Positions 1 through 5,502 of a DNA stretch of 6,729 nt are shown in pieces. The DNA is from Candidatus Bipolaricaulota bacterium. GTDB lineage: Bacteria; Bipolaricaulota; Bipolaricaulia; UBA7950; UBA9294. Location: the NCBI GenBank assembly GCA_018399865.1, contig JAGYNL010000175.1:1-6729 (forward strand). The letters run 5' to 3'. Made by a program: the position numbers and the translations under genes. Each line of letters begins with the position of its first letter. Within the stretch, counting starts at the first letter, position 1. The notes below the pieces were generated by a model. The model was not told the origin of the DNA and searched no databases. It saw only the letters and a list, made by a program, of their open reading frames with translations.

Positions 1-393
1 TAACCCTGCAGGAAGCGATATATACTGACGCAAGCCAGGGATCAATCGACCGACGAAGGTGGTTATCTCACCATGCTTGCGATACGCTTCCTCCGCTCGA
101 AAGTATGCGCGTGGAGTTAATCCAACATACTTTCCAAATCGAAGTACGAGAGGCCTGCCCAGGCGAAGCGATATCCAATAATTGAACAAGGCTCCTAGTA
201 TGGATCCGATAATACCCAAAAAAACGACTATCCATAGGTCCATCTTTCCTTGACTTGCCAGGTATCCAGCAGGAGGCAGGATGACCTCGCTGGGAAAAGG
301 GAAGAAAGAGCTTTCCAGAAACATAGCGGCTAGTATTCCTGGATAGCCCATCTTATCCACAATCCCAACGATAACCTCAATAACGTGCTGCAT
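1..393 (-). CDS. DedA/VTT-family membrane protein, C-terminus cut by window edge
   Basis: The reverse strand is open for 131 codons from the ATG at 393-391 to the left edge, so the C-terminal part is missing. The start follows a purine-rich SD (AAGGGGAG) only a few bases upstream. The protein begins with a hydrophobic stretch and then FPFPSEVILPPAGYLA (about residues 31-46), the re-entrant loop typical of DedA/VTT (SNARE-associated Golgi) proteins. A membrane segment follows at about 53-72. FVGRLIPGLRQ (113-123) gives the family G-R-x-x-P-x-x-R signature. E36, R116 and R122 match charged residues known to matter in E. coli DedA proteins. DedA proteins are inner-membrane transporters; some flip undecaprenyl phosphate back across the membrane, others are tied to proton-dependent envelope homeostasis or phosphatidylethanolamine. 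Divergence from uppP favours the lipid-carrier role, but this is inference. Family call is firm; substrate is not. Confidence 0.93.
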   Translation of the reverse strand, partial: MQHVIEVIVGIVDKMGYPGILAAMFLESSFFPFPSEVILPPAGYLASQGKMDLWIVVFLGIIGSILGALFNYWISLRLGRPLVLRFGKYVGLTPRAYFRAEEAYRKHGEITTFVGRLIPGLRQYISLPAGL

Positions 394-472
394 ATCTCCC
401 CTTGCATATGCCCAAGAGCCTTATCACATATTGGGCAGCATAGCCCGGGCGCAAGCGACAATGCAACTTGGG

Positions 473-501
473 TTGAAGATAACATCCAACCAGACTATGC
501 T
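473..501 (+). promoter_or_regulatory. Weak candidate promoter for uppP
   Basis: TTGAAG (473-478) and TATGCT (496-501) are separated by 17 bases, each matching four of six consensus positions. Transcription would start near 508, right at the in-frame ATG at 509, so the message would be nearly leaderless. This fits the absence of any SD before uppP. The boxes are weak and could be chance. Confidence 0.25.
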
Positions 502-1336
502 TGCAACCATGTGGCTCTTCTTAGTTATACTTGGAATTGTACAGGGGATTACCGAGTTTCTACCGATCAGCAGTTCGGGGCATCTTGTCTTGCTCCAGGT
601 ATTCTGGCGGCAACCGCAATTGGGATCAAACGATCTCTTACTGCTTGATGCGGTAGTCCATTTTGCCACCCTCATCGCTGTAGTATGGATATTCCGCAGT
701 CGAGTAATACTCCTGGCTAAATCCCTGTTGGGAGAAAAACTTGCAGGCCACCTAACAACAAAAGAGCGCTTGGAGGGCAGGCGACTATTCCTGCTCATTG
801 TACTTGGGACAGTGCCCACCGCCCTGATTGGGTTATTGCTGCAGGAACACATCGAGAACTCATTCAACTCACCCACAGCAGTGGGCATTAACCTTCTATT
901 CACCGCAGCGCTATTATTCTTGGCCTCCCGCCGCTCCCACCAGAGAGAAAGTCCCATAGGATTTGCTGATGCGCTTATAATAGGAACCATGCAGGGCATT
1001 GCTATTTTCCCTGGAATATCACGAAGCGGGTTCACCATTGGCACTGGTTTGCTACTGGGGTTGCGTCAGGATATCGCAGCCGAATATTCCTTTCTGCTGG
1101 CTATACCAGCCATCATCGGCGCCCTTCTTGCCGAGCTTCTGAAGCTACATCATCAGATAAACCCATCCCTTATTGCTCCATATCTAGTTGCAGGAATACT
1201 AGCCCTCATAACCGGCATCATCTCTCTATACTTTTTGTTGCGGGTGCTAAAGCGCGGGCGCTTGCATTACTTTGCCTATTACTGTTTAGCTATTGGAATG
1301 TTCGCCCTATTAGCAGCAAGATATATCCTGGTATAG
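497..1336 (+). CDS. uppP: Undecaprenyl-diphosphate phosphatase UppP/BacA
   Basis: This integral membrane enzyme removes a phosphate from undecaprenyl diphosphate, regenerating the lipid carrier for peptidoglycan and surface glycans; it is the classic bacitracin-resistance protein BacA. From the ATG at 497 it has 279 residues, normal for the family. The two catalytic signatures are intact: Q16-x-x-x-E20 in GIVQGITEFLPISSSGH, ending at H29, and PGISRS at 172-177 with the catalytic-site R176. The rest is a run of hydrophobic segments ending RYILV. The frame stays open back to a TTG at 431, with ATGs at 461, 497 and 509. The family N-terminus has only about 8-15 residues before G-I-V-Q-G, so 497 or 509 fits best. 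None of these starts has an SD, unlike the other genes here. It is divergent from the dedA-like gene. No intrinsic terminator was recognised after the stop. Confidence 0.95.
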   Translation: MLATMWLFLVILGIVQGITEFLPISSSGHLVLLQVFWRQPQLGSNDLLLLDAVVHFATLIAVVWIFRSRVILLAKSLLGEKLAGHLTTKERLEGRRLFLLIVLGTVPTALIGLLLQEHIENSFNSPTAVGINLLFTAALLFLASRRSHQRESPIGFADALIIGTMQGIAIFPGISRSGFTIGTGLLLGLRQDIAAEYSFLLAIPAIIGALLAELLKLHHQINPSLIAPYLVAGILALITGIISLYFLLRVLKRGRLHYFAYYCLAIGMFALLAARYILV

Positions 1337-1465
1337 ATTAAAAGGCACGTTATTGCTTGTTCATGCAATTCTGCTGGCTATCGGGCCTAATGAAGGCGTG
1401 CAACCTTATAGCCTATATTCAGTGCAACTTGCAGGAAGTATGCGCCCATTCTTTCGGAAAACGCC
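1337..1465. other. Intergenic stretch after uppP with short inverted repeats
   Basis: No gene is supported here. GGCTAT (1376-1381) and ATAGCC (1408-1413) can pair around a smaller GCCT/AGGC hairpin (1385-1388 with 1394-1397). TATATT at 1414-1419 could serve as a -10 box for the structured element downstream, but no good -35 box lies at the right distance. AAGGCGT (from 1394) and ACGCCTT (1461-1467) are complementary and precede a T-run, but a loop of about 60 bases argues against an ordinary terminator. Confidence 0.3.
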
Positions 1466-1638
1466 TTTTTTAGAAACAAACGTGGCAGGCCCCAGTGGAG
1501 TAACACTCCACGGGGCAGGCGAGCTGCGCACGCTACAACTAAAAACCCCTGTTTATGTAGCGTTGCACCTGGCTTGCCCCGTGAAAAGCCACCTTTTCAT
1601 GTATTTCACTGGGGTGTGCAACGTTGGGTTTTGAGAAA
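1466..1638 (+). ncRNA. Candidate structured RNA with 6S-like rod and central bubble
   Basis: The stretch folds into one 173-base rod. The outer stem pairs 1466-1502 with 1602-1638 in a single register without bulges: 33 of 37 positions pair, six as G-U. The inner stem pairs 1509-1528 with 1564-1583 (18 of 20, two G-U) and, after bulged C1529, 1530-1537 with 1556-1563. The terminal loop is 1538-1555. Between the stems lies an asymmetric bubble (1503-1508 against 1584-1601). Its 3' side can form a small hairpin, AAAAG/CTTTT at 1584-1588 and 1593-1597. On the plus strand there are eight G-U pairs and no A-C mismatch, so the plus strand is probably the RNA. Length, closing stem, bubble with 3'-side hairpin and terminal stem match 6S RNA (ssrS), the RNA polymerase mimic. 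Sequence identity to known 6S RNAs was not established; a palindromic mobile repeat is the main alternative. Ends are approximate. Confidence 0.5.
1489..1516 (+). repeat. Strong hairpin that competes with the rod fold
   Basis: GCCCC, a bulged A, then GTGGAGT (1489-1501) pair with ACTCCACGGGGC (1505-1516) around a three-base loop AAC, giving twelve pairs. The arms are also the inner end of the outer stem and the base of the inner stem of the 1466-1638 rod, so the two folds exclude each other. No T-run follows, so it is not an intrinsic terminator. Several 6S RNAs form a comparable 5'-side hairpin when they release polymerase. Confidence 0.5.
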
Positions 1639-1653
1639 TCAATGCTGCAGGGG

Positions 1654-1690
1654 CCTTTCTGCGCCCGAAGGACAGACAGGCGCAGGGACG
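1654..1690 (+). repeat. Hairpin downstream of the structured RNA candidate
   Basis: Positions 1656-1665 pair with 1679-1688 in ten continuous pairs, two of them G-U, centred on CTGCGCC/GGCGCAG with a 13-base loop; C1654-G1690 adds an outer pair. It lies 16 bases after the rod and has no T-run behind it. It could be part of a longer transcript or a factor-dependent 3' end. Confidence 0.4.
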
Positions 1691-1742
1691 TGGAGACAAG
1701 AAGTATCATGTATAGTGAACACAAAAGGGAGCAAGAACATTC

Positions 1743-1780
1743 CTCAGCGAACTCAGCGCCTCGAGCGAGCATAGCGAGCG
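1743..1780. repeat. Short 9-bp-period tandem repeat
   Basis: CTCAGCGAA (1743-1751) is followed directly by CTCAGCGCC (1752-1760). Then AGCGAGCAT (1764-1772) is followed by AGCGAGCGG (1773-1781). Both pairs have a 9-base period, and the block is more GC-rich than its flanks. It looks like a low-complexity intergenic repeat, not a gene; no reading frame here is credible. Confidence 0.55.
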
Positions 1781-1863
1781 GGCGTGATAAAGTGTTTTTC
1801 TCATTAAAGGTTACACGCGTTTGTTGCTTATTCGATACGGCAAAAAAACCTCTTCTTTGCATG

Positions 1864-1918
1864 TATACTTAGATCAAAAAAGCCAATGCGAAAGATCAGT
1901 GCTTGATCGTGATCACTG
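1864..1918 (+). promoter_or_regulatory. Candidate operator region before the hydantoinase gene
   Basis: TATACT (1864-1869) could be a -10 box, though no good -35 is visible. Downstream, GATCA or its complement TGATC occurs four times within about 45 bases (1872-1876, 1894-1898, 1904-1908, 1910-1915). GATCA(5)TGATC at 1894-1908 is an inverted repeat, GTGATCAC (1909-1916) is a perfect palindrome, and CAGTG/CACTG (1897-1901, 1914-1918) flank the centre. The cluster ends at the SD. It may bind a regulator that controls the gene. Confidence 0.35.
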
Positions 1919-1937
1919 GAGGTGTTTAAAAGAAATC

Positions 1938-3329
1938 ATGAATGGCAAGCAAGAGCTATACGATTTAGTGATAAAAGGCGGAACCATCGTAACACCGCAG
2001 GAAACAATACAGGCTGACCTCGCGGTTATAGATGAGAAGATAGCTGCTTTTGGCCTACATCTATCAGGAAAACAAGAAATACAGGCTAGAGGGAAGCTCG
2101 TACTTCCTGGAGTGATAGATGCCCATACTCACATGGCGCTTCCTGTTGCTGGCACGCGGTCAAGTGATGATTTCTTGACTGGTACCAAAGCTGGTGCTTG
2201 CGGCGGCATAACAACCATTGTCGACTTCACGGTAGGAAGCGCTGAGACATCCATACCCGATGATATCGAAGCTAGAAAACAGACAGCAAAAAACGCAGCC
2301 TTGGATTATGCATTTCATGGGGAGGTTATCGGTTGGAGGCCTGGCCAGGAAGACCAGTTTCGCGATGCCTTCTCTCTAGGTGTTACAACATTCAAATTTT
2401 ACACTGCCTATGGAAGCTCTGGCCGAAGATCTAATGGCGGCGTTCTTTACCATGCATTTCGCACCATTTCTGATCTTGGCGCAACAGCGCTAGTTCACTG
2501 TGAGGACGATGATCTAATCAGCGCTTTGGTTAATAAGCTATCTGACCAAGAACGCACTGAAATGATGAGCCTTGCTAGAACTCGGCCCCCAGAGTGCGAA
2601 GCTGCAGCAATAGAGCAGGTCTCATACTACGCCGATATTACAAAGGCTAAGGTACACATTGTCCATGTTAGCTCTGCGCTAGGGTTAGCTGCCGTAGCGC
2701 GCGCCAAAGCCCGCGGAGTGAGCTTAACTGCGGAGACTTGTCCCCATTACCTCTTGCTGACCAAGGATGTGTACGCAACACCAAATTCACGCCTTTATTC
2801 GGCAAGTCCAGCGCTTAGAACCACCGGTGACGCAGAAGCGTTGTGGAGCGGATTAAGAAACAGAACACTCGATCTTGTGGCAACCGATCACTGCCCGTTC
2901 ACCAATCAACAGAAAACCTGGAAAGGATCCTTTCTAGATCTTCCCTACGGCTTACCCGGAGTAGAAACCCTGCTGCCGCTTGTTTATTCTGAAGGCGTTG
3001 TTCAAGGGCGACTCGCTTTAACCGACCTTCCATTGCTTCTCAGTCAAACCCCTGCAAGAGTAAATGGCATCTACCCTAGGAAAGGCACTCTGTCAATCGG
3101 ATCAGATGCCGACATTGTTATCCTAGACCCAGAAAAAGAATGGACCATTAACGCTAAAGCACTACATATGAATACCGACTTTTCACCCTATGAAGGAAGA
3201 AGTGTAAAAGGGAAAGTGGACACTACTATATCGCGGGGCAGGATTGTTTATAGCGATAATAAGTTCACGGGAAAAGCAGGTTGGGGACAATTTATCTCTG
3301 CCCAAAGCACGACTCAGCCAATGACATAA
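1938..3329 (+). CDS. Hydantoinase/dihydropyrimidinase-type cyclic amidohydrolase
   Basis: This 463-residue cytoplasmic metalloenzyme belongs to the urease-like amidohydrolase superfamily and should open a cyclic amide such as a dihydropyrimidine, 5-substituted hydantoin or related ureide. All ligands of the binuclear metal site are visible: H63 and H65 in DAHTH, K153 (the carboxylated lysine, in TTFKFYTAYG), H187 in VHCEDD, H243 in HIVHVSS and D317 in ATDHCPF. Y158, five residues after the lysine, matches the hydantoinase active-site tyrosine. The C-terminus (DFSPYEGRSVKGK, then GKAGWGQF) and the length are typical. One departure: the loop usually reading P-N-G before PG-x-E is PYGLPGVE (336-343), with tyrosine instead of asparagine, so the substrate may differ from classic D-hydantoinases; an allantoinase-like role is possible. 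The ATG at 1938 is chosen because the conserved N-terminus starts there; its SD (GGAGGTG, 1918-1924) lies an unusually long 13 bases away. The frame stays open upstream to a TTG at 1821, which lacks family similarity. Confidence 0.92.
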   Translation: MNGKQELYDLVIKGGTIVTPQETIQADLAVIDEKIAAFGLHLSGKQEIQARGKLVLPGVIDAHTHMALPVAGTRSSDDFLTGTKAGACGGITTIVDFTVGSAETSIPDDIEARKQTAKNAALDYAFHGEVIGWRPGQEDQFRDAFSLGVTTFKFYTAYGSSGRRSNGGVLYHAFRTISDLGATALVHCEDDDLISALVNKLSDQERTEMMSLARTRPPECEAAAIEQVSYYADITKAKVHIVHVSSALGLAAVARAKARGVSLTAETCPHYLLLTKDVYATPNSRLYSASPALRTTGDAEALWSGLRNRTLDLVATDHCPFTNQQKTWKGSFLDLPYGLPGVETLLPLVYSEGVVQGRLALTDLPLLLSQTPARVNGIYPRKGTLSIGSDADIVILDPEKEWTINAKALHMNTDFSPYEGRSVKGKVDTTISRGRIVYSDNKFTGKAGWGQFISAQSTTQPMT

Positions 3330-3370
3330 CCAGCAAAGACCTATACACTCTGGACTCGATGTTTGCTGGT
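3329..3370 (+). repeat. Inverted repeat directly after the hydantoinase stop
   Basis: ACCAGCAAA (3329-3337) and TTTGCTGGT (3362-3370) are perfect nine-base complements with a 24-base spacer, beginning in the stop codon of the upstream gene. There is no T-run after the second arm, so it is not a standard terminator. It could stabilise the 3' end, support Rho-dependent termination or bind a protein. Confidence 0.45.
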
Positions 3371-3579
3371 GATGCCTTGCTATGCTTCAAACACCCGCAG
3401 AAGCCCCCTCTAAAGATGCTTAGCCAAGAGCTACAATGTAAACTGGAAACTTATCATCGTTGCCTGCCCTGCGCCAGATGTTCTTTCATCTGCTGTGTCA
3501 TGAAATCGGCTTGTTGGCTCACAGAGGTGTGTCGCTTGGGTTCTAGTGATTCATAGCTACAAATAGCTAGCCTTATGTA
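3371..3579. other. Intergenic stretch without a supported gene
   Basis: No coding frame here has a credible start, SD or family similarity. Two small inverted repeats are visible: CAGATG/CATCTG (3475-3480 and 3487-3492, six-base loop) and TAGCTA/TAGCTA (3554-3559 and 3564-3569). The second ends 10 bases before the -35 box of the regulator's promoter and could be an activator or repressor site. Confidence 0.4.
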
Positions 3580-3608
3580 TTGACACGACCTTAGAAAATC
3601 ACTATTAT
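3580..3608 (+). promoter_or_regulatory. Sigma70-type promoter of the regulator-transporter operon
   Basis: A perfect TTGACA (3580-3585) and TATTAT (3603-3608, five of six) are spaced by exactly 17 bases. The start point would be near 3614, about 40 bases before the GTG start of the GntR-type gene. This is the best promoter in the window and probably drives the regulator, both permeases and the BMP gene. Confidence 0.8.
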
Positions 3609-3619
3609 AGTTGCTGCCA

Positions 3620-3639
3620 GGCTGAATAGCTGCTTAGCC
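3620..3639 (+). promoter_or_regulatory. Imperfect palindrome in the regulator's leader
   Basis: GGCTGAATAG facing CTGCTTAGCC matches at seven of ten symmetrical positions. It lies just after the predicted start point of the regulator's promoter, where a dimeric GntR-type protein could repress its own operon. It does not match the well-known FadR-subfamily TGGTnnnACCA form, so this is only a candidate. Confidence 0.25.
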
Positions 3640-3655
3640 AATATAGGGAGATGTC

Positions 3656-4372
3656 GTGCATTTCCACAAGGTAAGAACCAAGAAGGTCGCCAGTGTTGTT
3701 GCCGAGCAAATTATACGCACAATCAAAGACGGTAGCTTCCCAGTTGGTAGTAAACTCCCTTCGGAGTTTGAGCTTGCCGAGGAAATGGGAGTTAGCCGTC
3801 CGACCATTCGTGAGGCTCTATCTGCTCTAACCGCCGTCGGCCTCATAGAGTCCAGGCCAGGAAGCGGAAACTACGTTCATAACGGAGCATCAATGATAGA
3901 CACGATTGGCAAAGAGGCGGTTCTCGTTTTGGAGAGTGAATCAAGCTGCCTTGAGATCATGGAGGCTCGAGGGGTGTTTGAGCCTCCGGTTGCTGGACTC
4001 GCAGCCAAAAAGCGTACTGCAGAGGATGTTGAGCAACTCCGTTTGCTATACGAGAAACTGGGGCAATTGGCAGAAAAAGGTGACTTTGATCCCTACTTTG
4101 ATACGGATAAACATGTCCACCTGGCAATCGTCGCCGCTTCACACAACAGCCTCGTTGCAGGAGCCTTGATCCCGCTGGTCAATACTATGGACCAGAAGCT
4201 GTACCGCGAATTTACACAGGACTATTATTTCAAGAACAAGCTTGGATTGGAGGATGTAGCGCTCCTACACGATGAGTTGATACAAGCAATTATTGATCAA
4301 AACAGCAAACTTGCGGTTCAGAAAATGCGCCAGCACTGGAAGCGAATGCAGGAGGCAGTTTCTTCACGATAG
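3656..4372 (+). CDS. FadR-subfamily GntR transcriptional regulator (HTH plus FCD)
   Basis: This is a 238-residue dimeric DNA-binding regulator. Residues about 8-75 form the GntR winged helix, with LPSEFELAEEMGVSRPTIRE (34-53) as the recognition part and GLIESRPGSGNYV (62-74) as the wing. Residues about 98-232 form an all-helical FCD effector domain. Its metal/ligand-site residues are present: D151 and H155 in DKHVHLAI, H205 in LLHDEL and H227 in MRQHWKRM. FCD proteins typically sense small carboxylates or sugar acids, often through the bound metal. The GTG at 3656 is preceded by AGGGAG (3645-3650) at five bases; the ATG at 3651 is in another frame and too close to the SD. It is the first gene after the strong promoter and is followed 17 bases later by the first permease, so it most likely controls this transporter operon and itself, and possibly the hydantoinase gene. 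The effector is unknown. Confidence 0.95.
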   Translation: MHFHKVRTKKVASVVAEQIIRTIKDGSFPVGSKLPSEFELAEEMGVSRPTIREALSALTAVGLIESRPGSGNYVHNGASMIDTIGKEAVLVLESESSCLEIMEARGVFEPPVAGLAAKKRTAEDVEQLRLLYEKLGQLAEKGDFDPYFDTDKHVHLAIVAASHNSLVAGALIPLVNTMDQKLYREFTQDYYFKNKLGLEDVALLHDELIQAIIDQNSKLAVQKMRQHWKRMQEAVSSR

Positions 4373-4389
4373 CTTTCCAAAGGAGAAAG

Positions 4390-5502
4390 ATGAATCAGCA
4401 TAAGGTGTGGGACGTAATACCACGTCTTACCCCCCTGTTTGCAGTTCTTATCGCTCTGCTTGCAGGAGCGGCGATGCTTGCACTTCTGGGAACCAATCCT
4501 TGGCAGGCTTATAGGGCGTTGTTCATTGGCGCATTCGGAAGCACTAATGCTCTAGCTGATACGGTAGTTAAAGCAATTCCCCTTTTATTTGTGGGGCTTG
4601 GAATCTGCATAGCTTTTCGTGGCGGGGTACTAAACATAGGTGGGGAAGGCCAACTAGTAACAGGCGCTATAGCATCTACAGCTGTAGCCCTGGCAATTCC
4701 TAGCTGCCCAGGTTGGCTGATAATTGTCCTATCTCTGCTTGCAGGAACCCTGGCTGGAGCTATCTGGGGTGGAATAGCTGGCTTTCTTAAGGCTCACCTT
4801 AATGTCAACGAAATCCTAAGCACTATCATGCTGAACTACATCGCCGTATTCGGGATGAATTACCTATTGCGGGGTGTGATGATGGACCCGTTACAGATAA
4901 CGCTAGGATCGTTCACCCCACAAACGGCTCGTCTTCCCCGAGCTGCTGATTTACCACGTTTGGTTCCTACTCGTCTTCACTTCGGGGCAATAATAGCAGT
5001 AATTCTAGCGATAGCAGTGTATGTCTTGCTCTGGCGGACAACAATCGGATTTAGGATCCGTACAGTAGGAAAAAACCTGCGCGCAGCCCTAGCTGCTGGT
5101 ATAAGGACGAAGCGTTACATGATTCTCTCTCTCGTTCTGGCAGGGGCCTTTGCTGGACTTGGAGGAGCTGTTGAGGTTCTCGGTTTGCATCACCGTATGT
5201 TTACTGATGGCTCAGCATTCGGCTTTACTGGTAGTGCCGGTTTCAACGGAATAGTCGCTGCCCTTTTTGGACAGTTGCATCCAATTGGCACAATTCCCGC
5301 TTCTTTTCTTCTGGGTGCTCTTTTGACTGGAGCAAACAAGATGCAACGAATAATGCAGGTTCCATCAGCCTTAATTGGAGCTTTGAACGGATTGATTGTT
5401 CTACTAGTAGTGGGAAGTGAGATTCTCCGTCGTCATCAGATGAGACACGCTGACAAAAAAAGCACCCAGGCAAGCGCCATTAATGTAAAGGAGGAGCCGT
5501 GA
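4390..5502 (+). CDS. ABC transporter permease of the BMP/nucleoside uptake type (BPD_transp_2), first subunit
   Basis: This 370-residue inner-membrane protein is one half of the channel of an ABC importer, related to YufP/NupP-type subunits. It has about eight to ten hydrophobic segments, including residues about 14-34, 62-76, 108-131, 198-215, 245-265 and 328-345. Family motifs are clear: FRGGVLNIGGEGQ (76-88), HLNVNEILSTIMLNY (136-150) and the cytoplasmic loop TTIGFRIRTVGKNLRAALAAGI (217-238), which should contact the ATPase. The C-terminus is a charged tail. The ATG at 4390 follows AAAGGAG (4379-4385) at four bases, 17 bases after the regulator's stop. Its last bases overlap the start of the second permease. 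Relatives carry nucleosides, purines or related compounds with a BMP-type binding protein, which is encoded downstream. The substrate cannot be read from the sequence. Confidence 0.93.
   Translation: MNQHKVWDVIPRLTPLFAVLIALLAGAAMLALLGTNPWQAYRALFIGAFGSTNALADTVVKAIPLLFVGLGICIAFRGGVLNIGGEGQLVTGAIASTAVALAIPSCPGWLIIVLSLLAGTLAGAIWGGIAGFLKAHLNVNEILSTIMLNYIAVFGMNYLLRGVMMDPLQITLGSFTPQTARLPRAADLPRLVPTRLHFGAIIAVILAIAVYVLLWRTTIGFRIRTVGKNLRAALAAGIRTKRYMILSLVLAGAFAGLGGAVEVLGLHHRMFTDGSAFGFTGSAGFNGIVAALFGQLHPIGTIPASFLLGALLTGANKMQRIMQVPSALIGALNGLIVLLVVGSEILRRHQMRHADKKSTQASAINVKEEP
5487..5496 (+). promoter_or_regulatory. Strong SD for the second permease, inside the first permease gene
   Basis: AAAGGAGGAG lies in the last codons of the upstream gene and precedes the GTG at 5499. 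The GTG shares bases with the upstream TGA (GTGA overlap). This decides the GTG start and suggests translational coupling, giving matched amounts of the two channel subunits. Confidence 0.75.

Noticed and set aside
424..1044. Long reverse-strand open frame opposite uppP
   Set aside because: It is antisense to a clear UppP with intact catalytic motifs, has no family similarity and no SD.
1393..1471. Intrinsic terminator for uppP using ACGCCTT and the following T-run
   Set aside because: The complementary arm is about 60 bases upstream, too far for a normal terminator hairpin.
1450..1672. Extension of the rod by pairing 1450-1457 with 1665-1672
   Set aside because: Eight pairs are possible, but they need a large asymmetric internal loop and compete with the 1654-1690 hairpin.
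1466..1690. tmRNA, RNase P RNA, SRP RNA or tRNA in the structured spacer
   Set aside because: None of their conserved sequence cores (tRNA-like T-arm, RNase P conserved core, SRP apical loop) is present; only the 6S-like shape fits.
1353..1872. Several small open frames on both strands in the spacer after uppP
   Set aside because: They overlap each other and the structured element, lack SD sequences and show no protein-like composition.
3281..3556. Open frame of 91 codons across the end of the hydantoinase gene
   Set aside because: It starts inside the hydantoinase gene in another frame, is cysteine-rich in the manner of random sequence and has no SD.
1599..3580. ATGTAT occurring at 1599-1604, 1708-1713, 1861-1866 and 3575-3580 as a shared operator
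   Set aside because: The flanks do not agree and six bases are too short to support a common site.
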